From contig CAIQWB010000011.1 in the NCBI GenBank assembly GCA_903875465.1, forward strand, positions 1 to 64,000: a DNA stretch of 64,000 bases, given 5' to 3'. Shown here one piece after another: positions 17,108-25,814 of the stretch (the stretch's first letter is position 1; each line of letters opens with the position of its first letter). The position numbers and the translations under genes are program-made. This stretch comes from an uncultured Verrucomicrobia subdivision 3 bacterium (lineage in GTDB: Bacteria > Verrucomicrobiota > Verrucomicrobiia > Limisphaerales > UBA11358). A model generated the notes under the pieces. That model was not told the DNA's origin, made no database searches, and was given only the letters and a program-made list of their open reading frames with translations.

Positions 17108-17818
17108 GTGGTTCGCCTTCAAAAATATCTGGCCGATGCCGGGGTGGCTTCGCGCCGGGCTGGTGAGGGACTGATCCTGGAAGGCCGGGTCTCCGTCAAT
17201 GGCCATGTCATCCGCGTGCTGGGTAGCAAAGTGGATCCCGTCCATGATCGGGTGCTCCTCGACGGCAAGCCCGTTCGCGAGCGCAAAAAAATCTATCTGG
17301 CCCTGCACAAGCCCGCCGGCTGCGTTTGTTCCCACCAGGACGAACTCGGTCGTCCCACCATTTACGAACTCGTTCCCAAGGAATGGCAGATCGTCAATAC
17401 CGTCGGCCGGCTCGATTTTAACAGCGAAGGATTGATTTTTCTCACCAATGACGGACAATTCGCCCTGCACTTGACGCATCCGCGTTACGGCATCCGGAAA
17501 AAGTACGTGGTGACCACCGAAGGTCCCGTTACCCCCGAGATGCTGGCGTTATTCACGCGCGGCGTGTTTACCGGTGGTGAGAAGCTGAAGGCGGAAAAAG
17601 CCCGCCTCATGGGCACCAGCCGCTCCAAGAGCATTGTGGAATTGGAGCTGAGCGAAGGCAAAAACCGCGAGGTGCGCCGGATGTTTGAGTCGCAAAATGT
17701 AGTGGTGCGGCGGTTGCAACGGGTGCAAATTGGCAAAATCAAGCTGGGCGAGCTGAAACCCGGCAAATGGCGGGCATTGACAGCGGCCGAGATTAAAACT
17801 TTACTAGCGGAAACATGA
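17108..17818 (+). CDS. Pseudouridine synthase, RsuA/RluB family
   Basis: 236 residues from a GTG at 17108, which places the S4 domain 'RLQKYLADAGVASRR' at the extreme N-terminus as in relatives; an ATG at 17045 would add 21 low-complexity residues. The catalytic motif 'VGRLDFNSEGLIFLTNDG' holds the essential Asp, and 'KPAGCVCSHQD' and 'EGKNREVRRMFE' are family signatures. It isomerises a uridine in 16S or 23S rRNA. Which site cannot be decided. Its stop overlaps the next gene's start by 4 bp. Confidence 0.92.
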   Translation: MVRLQKYLADAGVASRRAGEGLILEGRVSVNGHVIRVLGSKVDPVHDRVLLDGKPVRERKKIYLALHKPAGCVCSHQDELGRPTIYELVPKEWQIVNTVGRLDFNSEGLIFLTNDGQFALHLTHPRYGIRKKYVVTTEGPVTPEMLALFTRGVFTGGEKLKAEKARLMGTSRSKSIVELELSEGKNREVRRMFESQNVVVRRLQRVQIGKIKLGELKPGKWRALTAAEIKTLLAET

Positions 17819-19071
17819 AAACGAATTCTTGGTTATTGATGGGCCTGATGGTTGCCACCAGCGCGGTGGCTCAGAGCAATACAAACACCCCGCCGGCCAC
17901 TCCGGCACCTGCCACGCCGACTCCGGTCATCGTGGCCCCGGTGGTCTCGGCTTCCGCCGCCACCAATGAGCCGGTGAAGCTCAAGAAAAAGAAGGTGGCC
18001 AAGCATAAAAAGGCCCCCGCCGCTGAGCCCAAGCGCGTCGCCATTCAAGAACCCACCGTCACTCTCGCCCCCGGTGCCGCCGAAGTCGCCGCTGACAATG
18101 TTAATGTGCGCGGCCAGGCTGGCCTCAAAGGCGAATTCGTCACCCATCTGAACAAAGGGGACGCCGTGGTCGTGTTGAGCCAGATCAATTTGGACAAACA
18201 TCAAATCGACGAACCCGCCCAATGGGCCAAGATCGCTTTCCCCACCAATGCCCACGTCTGGGTGAATACGGCTTTCATTGATGCCACAAACAAAACCGTG
18301 CTGCCCAAGAAGCTCAATTTGCGCGCCGGTCCCGGTGAAAATTACAGTGTGCTCGGCGTTGTGGAACGCGGCACCCCCGTCAATCCCGGCACGGTCCGGG
18401 GCGAGTGGACCCAAATCGATCCGCCCACCACTGCTTATGCCTTCATTGCGGCGATGTATTTGAAACAGGAAGCCACTGGCAACCTCGCTGCCAATCCGGC
18501 TCCTTCCACCGAAACCCAGCCGGTCGCTCCCGTGGCCCCGGTGGAAACCCAACCGGCTCCAGTACCCGCGCCCGTGCCTGTGCCGGCTCCTGAACCCGCT
18601 CCGGCCCCAGCTCCCACGCCGACCCCGGTTCCCGAACCGCAACCCATCGTGGCCGAGGCGACCAATGCCCCGGTTCCCGCGCCTGCGCCCACCCCGGTGC
18701 CGCCTCCGGTGGCCCCCGTCGCGACGACACCCGCTCCCGCTCCGACCCCGGAAACGACCGCTCCCGCTCCGTTGCCCGCTCAAGTTGAAACGAATGACGT
18801 CGGCACGGTGTCCACCAATCCGCCTCCCCCCCGCATCGTCACCCACGAAGGTGTCGTCAAGCATGTCACTAGTATCATCGAGCCGACCGCTTACGAATTG
18901 TACGATCCGAAGACGGGCACCGATATTAACTATCTCTACACCACCTCCACCAACCTGGACGTGAGCGTGTACAAGGGCCTGCGCATTATTGTCACCGGCG
19001 AGGAAAAGCTGGCCGACCGCTGGCCGCACACGCCCGTTCTGACCGTGGAGCGCATTCAAGTCGTCAAATAA
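17815..19071 (+). CDS. Secreted SH3-domain protein with Pro/Ala-rich linker
   Basis: 418 residues. Signal peptide (cleaved after 'TSAVAQS'), a Thr/Pro/Ala and Lys-rich region, then two bacterial SH3 domains: 'ADNVNVRGQAGLKGEFVTHLNKGD' (about 95-160) and 'KLNLRAGPGENYSVLGVVERGT' (about 165-220). A Pro/Ala/Val spacer of about 110 residues follows, then a C-terminal domain with 'ATSIIEPTAYELYDP'-like strands and 'LRIIVTGEEKLADRWPHTPVLTVERIQVVK'. SH3_3 domains usually bind peptidoglycan or metal. Probably periplasmic. Its last base is the first of the folD ATG. Confidence 0.85.
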   Translation: MKTNSWLLMGLMVATSAVAQSNTNTPPATPAPATPTPVIVAPVVSASAATNEPVKLKKKKVAKHKKAPAAEPKRVAIQEPTVTLAPGAAEVAADNVNVRGQAGLKGEFVTHLNKGDAVVVLSQINLDKHQIDEPAQWAKIAFPTNAHVWVNTAFIDATNKTVLPKKLNLRAGPGENYSVLGVVERGTPVNPGTVRGEWTQIDPPTTAYAFIAAMYLKQEATGNLAANPAPSTETQPVAPVAPVETQPAPVPAPVPVPAPEPAPAPAPTPTPVPEPQPIVAEATNAPVPAPAPTPVPPPVAPVATTPAPAPTPETTAPAPLPAQVETNDVGTVSTNPPPPRIVTHEGVVKHVTSIIEPTAYELYDPKTGTDINYLYTTSTNLDVSVYKGLRIIVTGEEKLADRWPHTPVLTVERIQVVK

Positions 19072-19958
19072 TGGCGCTGGATAACCTCATTGACGGCCGC
19101 GCCATCGCCGCCCAGATCCAGCAAGAGCTGGCGGGTCGCGTGGCCGGCCTGAAGCAACGAGGTGTCACCCCTGGACTGGCCTTTGTTCGGGTGGGCGAGG
19201 ACCCCGCCTCCAAGGTGTATGTGGGCCGCAAGGAAAAATGTTGCGCCGAAGTCGGCATGCTTTCCGAGACTCACGTCCTGCCGGAAGCCACCACCGAGGC
19301 GGAATTACTGGCCCTGCTGGCCCGGCTCAATGCCACCCCGCACGTCCATGGCATCCTCGTCCAGGCCCCCCTGCCCAAACACATCCGCGAATCCGTCATT
19401 TTTTCCTTCGTCTCGCCGGCCAAGGATGTCGACGGTTTTAATCCGGTCAACGTCGGCAAGCTGATGCTGGGCGACCCCACCGGTTTCCGTCCCTGCACTC
19501 CGGCCGGCATCATGGAATTGCTCGCTCGTTCCGAAGTCAACACCAGCGGCGCGGAAGTCGTCGTGCTGGGGCGGGGGAACATTGTGGGCAAACCCATGGC
19601 GGCCATGCTCTGCCAGAAAGGTGCCGGTGCCAATGCCACCGTTACTTTGTGCCATTCCGCCACGCGCGACATCGCCGCCCATTGCCGCCGGGCCGATATT
19701 CTGATTGCCGCGCTGGGCGTGCCCGAATTTGTAAAGGCGGATTTTGTGAAGCCGGATGCCGTGGTGATTGATGTCGGCGTCAATCGCGTGCCCGATGCCA
19801 CCTCCAAAACCGGCACCAAGCTGGTGGGCGATGTCGCCTTTGCCGCCGTGCAACCGCTCGTTCGTCTGATCACCCCGAATCCCGGTGGCGTTGGCCCCAT
19901 GACCATTGCCATGCTCATGCAAAATACCGTGCGCGCCGCCGAAATGGCCGCCAGTTAA
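19071..19958 (+). CDS. folD: Bifunctional methylenetetrahydrofolate dehydrogenase/cyclohydrolase
   Basis: 295 residues. It interconverts 5,10-methylene-, methenyl- and 10-formyl-THF, supplying one-carbon units for purines and formyl-Met. Motifs: 'YVGRKEKCCAEVGM' with the catalytic Lys region, 'VHGILVQAPLPKHI', 'KDVDGFNPVNVGKL', the NADP-binding 'VLGRGNIVGKPMAAML', and the terminal 'TPNPGGVGPMTIAML'. Length is typical. The start overlaps the SH3 gene stop (TAATG). Confidence 0.97.
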   Translation: MALDNLIDGRAIAAQIQQELAGRVAGLKQRGVTPGLAFVRVGEDPASKVYVGRKEKCCAEVGMLSETHVLPEATTEAELLALLARLNATPHVHGILVQAPLPKHIRESVIFSFVSPAKDVDGFNPVNVGKLMLGDPTGFRPCTPAGIMELLARSEVNTSGAEVVVLGRGNIVGKPMAAMLCQKGAGANATVTLCHSATRDIAAHCRRADILIAALGVPEFVKADFVKPDAVVIDVGVNRVPDATSKTGTKLVGDVAFAAVQPLVRLITPNPGGVGPMTIAMLMQNTVRAAEMAAS

Positions 19959-20025
19959 CCGCACCCCTTTTCCTCGCTCATCTCCCTTTCCATCAACCAC
20001 TGTTTGTTTTATTTTAAATTAATCT

Positions 20026-20466
20026 ATGCAAGCCACCCGAATTCTCCCCGATCTCCAATGCTCGCTTCTGTGTGAGGAAGTCCGGCAGGAAGCCAATGGC
20101 AACCTGTTCCTCATCGGCGTGATCACCATTATCCGCGTGCCCGAACTCCCCATCGTGGCCGGCCGCCTCTGCCTCTTTAACCGCTGGACCGCTGGCGTCG
20201 GTCAGTTTACCGAAAGCGTCCGCCTCGTCGCCCCAGACCAGACCACCGTCATCAGCCGCGGCGAATCCAAATTTGAATTGCGCGACCCCGCCGTCTCCGC
20301 CACCAACGTCATGGTCTTCACCCAGGTCGAATTCAAGACCCCCGGCGTCTATTACGTGGAAGTGCTCGTGGACGAAGTCATGAAACTCCGTTACCCCCTG
20401 CCGCTGGTACACGCCCCGATGCCGAATCAGAACCCCGGCACCCCCTCCAGCGCCCGCACCGCCTAA
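20026..20466 (+). CDS. Conserved small protein of unknown function (DUF6941-like)
   Basis: 146 residues without signal peptide or TM segment. It starts 'MQATRILPDLQCSLLCEEVRQEANGN' followed by 'LFLIGVI', then strands 'RLCLFNRWTAGVGQFTESVRLVAP' and 'VYYVEVLVDEVMKLRYPLPL'. This resembles the DUF6941 family (attribution from memory) of compact beta-sandwich proteins. No function is known. It stands alone 67 bp after folD, behind an AT-rich stretch that could be a promoter. Confidence 0.65.
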   Translation: MQATRILPDLQCSLLCEEVRQEANGNLFLIGVITIIRVPELPIVAGRLCLFNRWTAGVGQFTESVRLVAPDQTTVISRGESKFELRDPAVSATNVMVFTQVEFKTPGVYYVEVLVDEVMKLRYPLPLVHAPMPNQNPGTPSSARTA

Positions 20467-20633
20467 TCCGTTTTCATGGCCGGGATGGCGCTTCGCGTCG
20501 CGCCATCCCGCCTGTGGCCCAAAGGACCGTAATTCTTCAGCCCAGCCCATCGGACTGGAATCCGGCTTTTTCAGTTTGCGTCCCCTCCGTTTATCCTTTC
20601 CGAATGGCTCCTCAACCCTGGAGTTAGGGCTGA

Positions 20634-21488
20634 ATGCAGGTTTTACTTCCCCGCGCCATGTGGCACTCTATGGCCATGAGCGGCCCGGCAGCCAGATTTA
20701 CCACCGAGCCCATCACGCCCCGCGGCGTGGTGGGATTCGCCCATGCCAGCGTGGCCTGGCTCTGGCTGGGCCAGTTGGTGACGGCTTTGCTCGTTGGTTT
20801 GGCATTGCTCTGGTTTATCAATAGCAGTTGTGTGCCCGCTGTTGACAAGGCGATCCACAATCTCGGCAGCACCGGTGAAATCCTTTCCGGCGAACTCGTC
20901 TGGCCCGACGACACCCCCCGCGTACTGGCCGAGGAACGCTTCCTGGGCCTCGTGATCGACCTCAACCACACCGGCCACATTCATTGCACCTCCGATGTCC
21001 AGGTCGAATTTGGTCGTGACTCCATCCGTGTCTTCTGCCTGCTTGGCTACGCCGACTTTTATTATCCCTACAATCCCCCCAACCAGACCATTCCCGTGTC
21101 CCGCGAAGCCCTCGAACCCCTCTGGGGTGCCTGGCTCCCCGAAATTCAAGCTGTCCTGGTGGCACTCGTGGTATCGGCACTCATGCTCCTTTGGAACGTC
21201 CTGGCCGCCATATATTGGATCCCCGTCTGGATCCTCGGATTCCTGACCGGACGGGAACTCGGTTTCTTCGCCAGTTGGCGCTTTTCCGGTGCCTCGATGC
21301 TCCCCTGCGGCCTGCTCCTGGCTCTAGGCGTTTTTCTCTACGATTTCGGCGTCCTGGACCTGGTGCAAATCAGCTTTGTCATTGGCACCCACCTCCTCCT
21401 CGGCTGGATCTACCTCTTCGTCGGGCTCCTCTTTCTCCCCTCCCGCAATACGAGCGCGGCCAGGCAAAACCCCTTCGGTCAGAAGTAA
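20634..21488 (+). CDS. Membrane protein of unknown function
   Basis: 284 residues. The ATG at 20634 is preceded by GGAG and AGGG, a better ribosome site than the later ATGs at 20670/20676. About four TM segments: near 48-66, 180-205, 223-245 and 250-275. Between the first and second is an extracytoplasmic domain (about 67-165) with 'VIDLNHTGHIHCTSDVQVEFGRDSIRVFCLLG'. No known family is recognised. Confidence 0.7.
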   Translation: MQVLLPRAMWHSMAMSGPAARFTTEPITPRGVVGFAHASVAWLWLGQLVTALLVGLALLWFINSSCVPAVDKAIHNLGSTGEILSGELVWPDDTPRVLAEERFLGLVIDLNHTGHIHCTSDVQVEFGRDSIRVFCLLGYADFYYPYNPPNQTIPVSREALEPLWGAWLPEIQAVLVALVVSALMLLWNVLAAIYWIPVWILGFLTGRELGFFASWRFSGASMLPCGLLLALGVFLYDFGVLDLVQISFVIGTHLLLGWIYLFVGLLFLPSRNTSAARQNPFGQK

Positions 21489-21682
21489 GTCCGGTCGACT
21501 GCCGCCTGAAAAACAGTTGAATTTTTTGGCCCCTGGACCGCGGATGTCCTCGGTCCCTTGCTAAAATGGTGCGTGTTGAAGCTCAAAACAACATTGTATG
21601 GCGAATTGCCAGTTAAAAACTGGCGGTCCCGCCACACCAAATACATTTGCCACCCGCCCGCATCCAAACTAGCCTGCCGCTC

Positions 21683-22957
21683 ATGTCGAAACTGCCGTTT
21701 GAACTGCTCCTGGCGCTGCGTTACCTGCGCCCCAAACGGTCTTTTGTGTCCATCATCACTCTGATTTCCGTCATCGGCGTCGCCCTCGGGGTGGCTGTGC
21801 TCATCATCGTCATCAGCGTTATGAGCGGATTCGACCATGACCTGCGCGGCAAAATCCTCGGCTTCAACGCCCACCTCACCGTCAGCCAGGCTGGTCGCCC
21901 CATGAAGGACTACGCCCGCGTGGCCAAGCTCATCGCCGCCGACCCCCGGGTCCAGGGAGTTTCCCCCTTCGTGCTCGGCCCCGTCGTCGTCCAGACCCCG
22001 GCCGATGCCAATCGATCCTCCCAGGCCGACACCCCCATCTTGCGCGGCGTGGATGTCGCCACCGAGGGCAAGGTGAGTGTCCTCCAGAGCAATCTCACCG
22101 AGGGTAAATTCGATGTGAGTGGGCGCGGCTTGGTGGTTGGTTGCGACTTTGCCGCCAATCTACGGTTGCATGTGGGGGACACCCTTTCGGTCTTTTCGCC
22201 CGGGCAAATCAAAAAAATGAAGGCTGCCTATGACCAACACGAGCAATACGCCGCCATCCCGGATGATTACGTCATCCGCGGCATTTTTGACACCGGTTAT
22301 TACGAATACAACGCCCGTTTCATTGTCGCCTCCCTCGACAATGCCGAGGACTTATACGATCTGAATGATGCCGTCCATGGCTTGTTTGTGACCCTCCACG
22401 ATCCGGAGCAGGCCACCGCCATCCAGTCCAAATTGGATATTCAACTTGGCCCGGAATACAATGTCAGCACTTGGATGGATCAAAATTCCGCGATGTTGGA
22501 TACCATTCTGGTGGAGAAAAACCTCATGTTTTACATCATGTTTTTCATTGTTATTGTGGCCGCCTTCGGTATCACCTGCACGCTTATCACCTTTGTGGTG
22601 ATGAAAACCCGGGAGATCGGCCTCCTCAAGGCCGTGGGGGCATCCAACCGCCAGGTGATGGTGGTTTTCGTGCTGCAGAGCGTGATTGTGAGTGTGTTTG
22701 GCGTGGCGGCCGGTGTTTCCCTGGGCCTATTGGCCATCTATGTGCGCAACGATTTCCTGCGTTTCATGAATCATCTGACCGGGTTTGAGCTGTTCCCCGC
22801 CAAAATTTATGGCTTTGGCGAATTACCCGCGTTGATCAACCCCAGCGACATCGTCATTATCTGTGGTGGTTCGCTCTTTATTTGCCTCTTGGCGGCGATC
22901 CTGCCTTCCTGGCATGCCAGTAAAATGAACACCGTGCAGGCCCTCCATCATGAATGA
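21683..22957 (+). CDS. lolC: Lipoprotein-releasing ABC permease LolC/LolE
   Basis: 424 residues from the ATG at 21683. A cytoplasmic start 'FELLLALRYLRPKRSFVSIITLIS' leads into TM1, followed by a large periplasmic domain (about 45-275) and three C-terminal TM helices with the FtsX-like 'MKTREIGLLKAVGASNRQVM'. Together with LolD downstream it extracts lipoproteins from the inner membrane for transfer to LolA. One permease gene only, so the transporter is probably a homodimer (LolF-like). Overlaps lolD by 8 bp. Confidence 0.92.
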   Translation: MSKLPFELLLALRYLRPKRSFVSIITLISVIGVALGVAVLIIVISVMSGFDHDLRGKILGFNAHLTVSQAGRPMKDYARVAKLIAADPRVQGVSPFVLGPVVVQTPADANRSSQADTPILRGVDVATEGKVSVLQSNLTEGKFDVSGRGLVVGCDFAANLRLHVGDTLSVFSPGQIKKMKAAYDQHEQYAAIPDDYVIRGIFDTGYYEYNARFIVASLDNAEDLYDLNDAVHGLFVTLHDPEQATAIQSKLDIQLGPEYNVSTWMDQNSAMLDTILVEKNLMFYIMFFIVIVAAFGITCTLITFVVMKTREIGLLKAVGASNRQVMVVFVLQSVIVSVFGVAAGVSLGLLAIYVRNDFLRFMNHLTGFELFPAKIYGFGELPALINPSDIVIICGGSLFICLLAAILPSWHASKMNTVQALHHE

Positions 22958-23633
22958 TCCCATCCTTAGCGTGCGCGGCCTGACCAAGGACTACGTTATG
23001 GTCCGCCGCACCTTGCAAGTGTTGCGCGGAGTGGATCTCGAAGTGGCGCGCGGCGAATTTTTGGCCCTGCGCGGGGCCTCGGGTGCGGGCAAAAGCACCC
23101 TCCTGCATTTGATGGGGGGGCTGGACGTGCCTAACGCAGGCGAGATTATTTTCGCGGGCAAGAATTTGGCGCAATTTTCTGAGGCCCAGCTCACCAGTTT
23201 TCGTAATCATCAGGTCGGATTTGTTTTTCAATCTTACCACTTGTTGCCCGAGTTGGACGCCTTGGAAAACGCCTGCCTGCCGGCCCGCATCGCCCGCACT
23301 CCGGTCGCCACGGCGGCCCGGCGCGGGCGGGAATTACTGGAGCGGGTTGGTCTGGCTGACCGCTTGGATCATCACCCTTCCGAGTTATCCGGTGGCGAAC
23401 AACAGCGGGTGGCGATTGCGCGGGCCTTAATCAATGGCCCGGAGTTATTGCTGGCGGACGAACCCACGGGCAACCTCGATTCCCGTAATGGCGGGGAGAT
23501 TATTGAGCTTCTCAAAGCCCTCTGTGCCGAGCGTGACATGACGCTGATTATTGCCACGCACGATGCCCGGGTGGCTGCCCAGGCGGGGCGGGTCATTGAA
23601 CTAATTGACGGCCGGATGGTCAAAGGTGGGTGA
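22950..23633 (+). CDS. lolD: Lipoprotein-releasing ABC ATPase LolD
   Basis: 227 residues with Walker A GASGAGKST, Q-loop 'GFVFQSYHLLPELDALENA', signature LSGGEQQRVAIARAL, Walker B LLADEPTGNLD and switch His in 'IIATHD'. The 'YHLLPE..ALENA' pattern is typical of the LolD/MacB/FtsE group. It powers the adjoining LolC permease; the genes overlap by 8 bp, so expression is coupled. Confidence 0.95.
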   Translation: MNDPILSVRGLTKDYVMVRRTLQVLRGVDLEVARGEFLALRGASGAGKSTLLHLMGGLDVPNAGEIIFAGKNLAQFSEAQLTSFRNHQVGFVFQSYHLLPELDALENACLPARIARTPVATAARRGRELLERVGLADRLDHHPSELSGGEQQRVAIARALINGPELLLADEPTGNLDSRNGGEIIELLKALCAERDMTLIIATHDARVAAQAGRVIELIDGRMVKGG

Positions 23634-23689
23634 GACGGAACGAAATAGTCCGTTGTAATTCTGCTGCGAGGCGTTAAGCTTTAATTGGT

Positions 23690-24661
23690 ATGCTTGAAGA
23701 TCGTGATTATATGCGTCAACCGGCCTATGATGATGGGCCGGGGATTGGTCGCCTGCTAAAAGTGCACAACTGGTCTTGGACGGTGGTGCTGCTGGCGGTT
23801 AATCTTTTGGTGTTTATCGTGCAGTGCGCGCTGTCGCAGCAACACCTGACGCTTTCCTTGGAGCCACAGAACGAATTTCTCGACAAGTATTTTGCCTTAA
23901 GCTTGGAAGGGCTGAAACACGGCTGTCTCTGGCAATTGTTTACTTACCAGTTCATGCACGGCTCCTTGATGCACATCCTGCTGAATGGCTGGGCCATTTA
24001 TGTTTTTGGCCGCATTTTGGAAGATGTGGTGGGCGGGCGAAACTTGCTCTACATCATGCTTTCCAGCGGGGTGCTGGGCGGACTGTTCCAAGTGGCGGTG
24101 GCGGCTTACTGGCCGCAGTTTGATGGTCCAGTGGTTGGGGCTTCGGCCGGTGCCTTTGGCTTGGTGGCGGCATTTGCCACCCTGTTTCCCGAGCGGCAAC
24201 TTACCATGCTCTTGTATTTTATCATTCCCTTGCGTTTGCGGGCCAAAACCCTGCTCCATGTTTCCGTCGGGATTGCACTCGGCGGCCTGGTTCTCCCCAA
24301 TTTATTTGACCATTTGATGGGGGCTCACGTGGCCAATGCCGCGCACCTGGGGGGCATGGTTATGGGGGTGATTTACGTGCGCAAAATTATTTTGGGCCGG
24401 TGGTTTCGTGGCCAGGGGCTCGCTTACCGCCACCAGTCCGGTTATCCGGTGGCACCCGCCACCCCTGATTTTCAACCGGAACCACCCAAATTCTGGCGGG
24501 CCCGGCCGGTGGTTCCGGAGGCGGAACTTTCGGCGGATGAATTGCTCAAGCACCAGGTGGATCCCATTCTGGACAAGATCTCCGCCCACGGTCTGCAGAG
24601 CCTCACCGCCCGGGAACGGGAGATATTGGAGTTGGCCAGTGGCAAACTGGCCAAACGCTGA
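23690..24661 (+). CDS. Rhomboid family intramembrane serine protease
   Basis: 323 residues. Six TM segments with the catalytic Ser in GASAG (Ser152) and catalytic His in 'ANAAHLGGMVMG' (His219); 'FMHGSLMHILLNGWAIYVFG' is the conserved TM2 motif. After the membrane domain comes a Pro-rich linker and a short C-terminal helical domain ('LSADELLKHQVDPILDKISAHG...TAREREILELAS') resembling DUF6576. It cleaves substrates within the membrane; targets are unknown. A possible EamA transporter gene starts 2 bp after its stop. Confidence 0.92.
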   Translation: MLEDRDYMRQPAYDDGPGIGRLLKVHNWSWTVVLLAVNLLVFIVQCALSQQHLTLSLEPQNEFLDKYFALSLEGLKHGCLWQLFTYQFMHGSLMHILLNGWAIYVFGRILEDVVGGRNLLYIMLSSGVLGGLFQVAVAAYWPQFDGPVVGASAGAFGLVAAFATLFPERQLTMLLYFIIPLRLRAKTLLHVSVGIALGGLVLPNLFDHLMGAHVANAAHLGGMVMGVIYVRKIILGRWFRGQGLAYRHQSGYPVAPATPDFQPEPPKFWRARPVVPEAELSADELLKHQVDPILDKISAHGLQSLTAREREILELASGKLAKR

Positions 24662-24663
24662 TT

Positions 24664-25641
24664 GTGACCCTGGCGTCTCCCGATCTCGTTCGCCGGCAAA
24701 AAGCTCTGCGCGCGCTGACCTTTGCCACGCTATTCTGGGCCCTGAGTTTCCCCGTGATGAAAACCCTGGTGCTGGCGCAGGCCGGCCTTGTCCCCGGAGC
24801 CGGCAGCTGGTTTCTCACATCCTTGAGCGTGGCGGCGCGCTTTGGCTGCGCCGGTCTGGTTCTCATCCTCTTTACTTTCCGGCAGTTGGGCAGCCTCACC
24901 CCGCGGGAATGGGAGCAGGGGCTGGTGCTGGCCGGTTTCGGCGGGCTGGGCATTCTGTTTCAGATGGATGGACTTACGTATACGGCCGCCTCGACCTCCG
25001 CGTTTCTCACCCAGGCTTATTGCGTGTTCATTCCGGTCTGGGTGGCGCTGGTTGGTCGCCGGCTGCCACCCCTTAAACAGGGTTTTTGCATTGTCCTGGT
25101 GGTGGGCGGGGTAGCCGTGCTGGCGGGGGTGAACTGGCGGATGATGGAACTGGGGCGCGGTGAATTTGAGACTCTGATCAGTTCCCTGCTTTTTACGGGG
25201 CAAATCATCACCCTGGAGCGAACCCGCTATGCCGGCAACCGGCCCCTGATGATCTCCACGGTAATGTTCCCCGCCATGGCGCTGGTTTGTTTGCCGGTGC
25301 TGTGGGTCACCGCCCCCTCAATGGCTGCCTGCGTGCGCGCCATTGCCGCCCCCGTTCCTGCGGCGCTATTGGCGGTCCTCGTGGTGTTTTGCACCCTCGG
25401 GGCCTATTTGTTTATGAATTTCTGGCAGCGTTTTGTAACTTCCACCGAGGCTGGCCTGATTTACTGCCTGGAACCGGTGCTGGCCAGTCTGCTGGCGCTT
25501 TTTGTGCCCGTCTGGCTGTCGCAGTGGGCGGGCGTTGATTATCCCAATGAACAACTGACTTTCCGTTTGGTCCTCGGGGGCGGCTTGATCACCGCCGCCA
25601 ATATATTGCTGCAATCCTCCTGGGGCGAGTCGCGGGGCTAA
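24664..25641 (+). CDS. DMT/EamA family transporter
   Basis: 325 residues from a GTG start, 2 bp after the rhomboid stop. About ten TM segments in two EamA halves ('LSFPVMKTLVLAQAGLVPG', 'LTYTAASTSAFLTQAYCVFIPVW' and 'AYLFMNFWQRFVTSTEAGLIYCLEPVLASLLALFV', the last being the characteristic motif of half two). EamA proteins export or import small metabolites. The substrate is not predictable. Probably co-transcribed with the rhomboid gene. Confidence 0.9.
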   Translation: MTLASPDLVRRQKALRALTFATLFWALSFPVMKTLVLAQAGLVPGAGSWFLTSLSVAARFGCAGLVLILFTFRQLGSLTPREWEQGLVLAGFGGLGILFQMDGLTYTAASTSAFLTQAYCVFIPVWVALVGRRLPPLKQGFCIVLVVGGVAVLAGVNWRMMELGRGEFETLISSLLFTGQIITLERTRYAGNRPLMISTVMFPAMALVCLPVLWVTAPSMAACVRAIAAPVPAALLAVLVVFCTLGAYLFMNFWQRFVTSTEAGLIYCLEPVLASLLALFVPVWLSQWAGVDYPNEQLTFRLVLGGGLITAANILLQSSWGESRG

Positions 25642-25814
25642 TGGCTAACCCGGCCAGCCCGCGCCTGGCGCCCACTGGAAAATTGATTGCGAATCAGGGT
25701 TGAAACTGGCAAACAAAACCGGCACTGTTTCCGCTGTTCCCATTATTAATCGCCGGCAGGCGATGGCTGCCGGCAGCCCTGGTGTAATCCAGGCAATGAT
25801 TTACGAAAGTGCTT

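Noticed and set aside
17833-19059. 408-codon minus-strand frame rich in Gly/Arg
   Set aside because: It mirrors the Pro/Ala-rich linker of the SH3 protein, whose domains and signal peptide are recognisable.
19959-20633. tRNA genes in intergenic gaps
   Set aside because: No T-arm (GGTTCGA-type) motif with acceptor pairing was seen here or in the other gaps.
25752-25774. GCCGGCAG...CTGCCGGC hairpin as a terminator before the PAS phosphatase
   Set aside because: No T-tract follows; it could only be a weak or regulatory structure.
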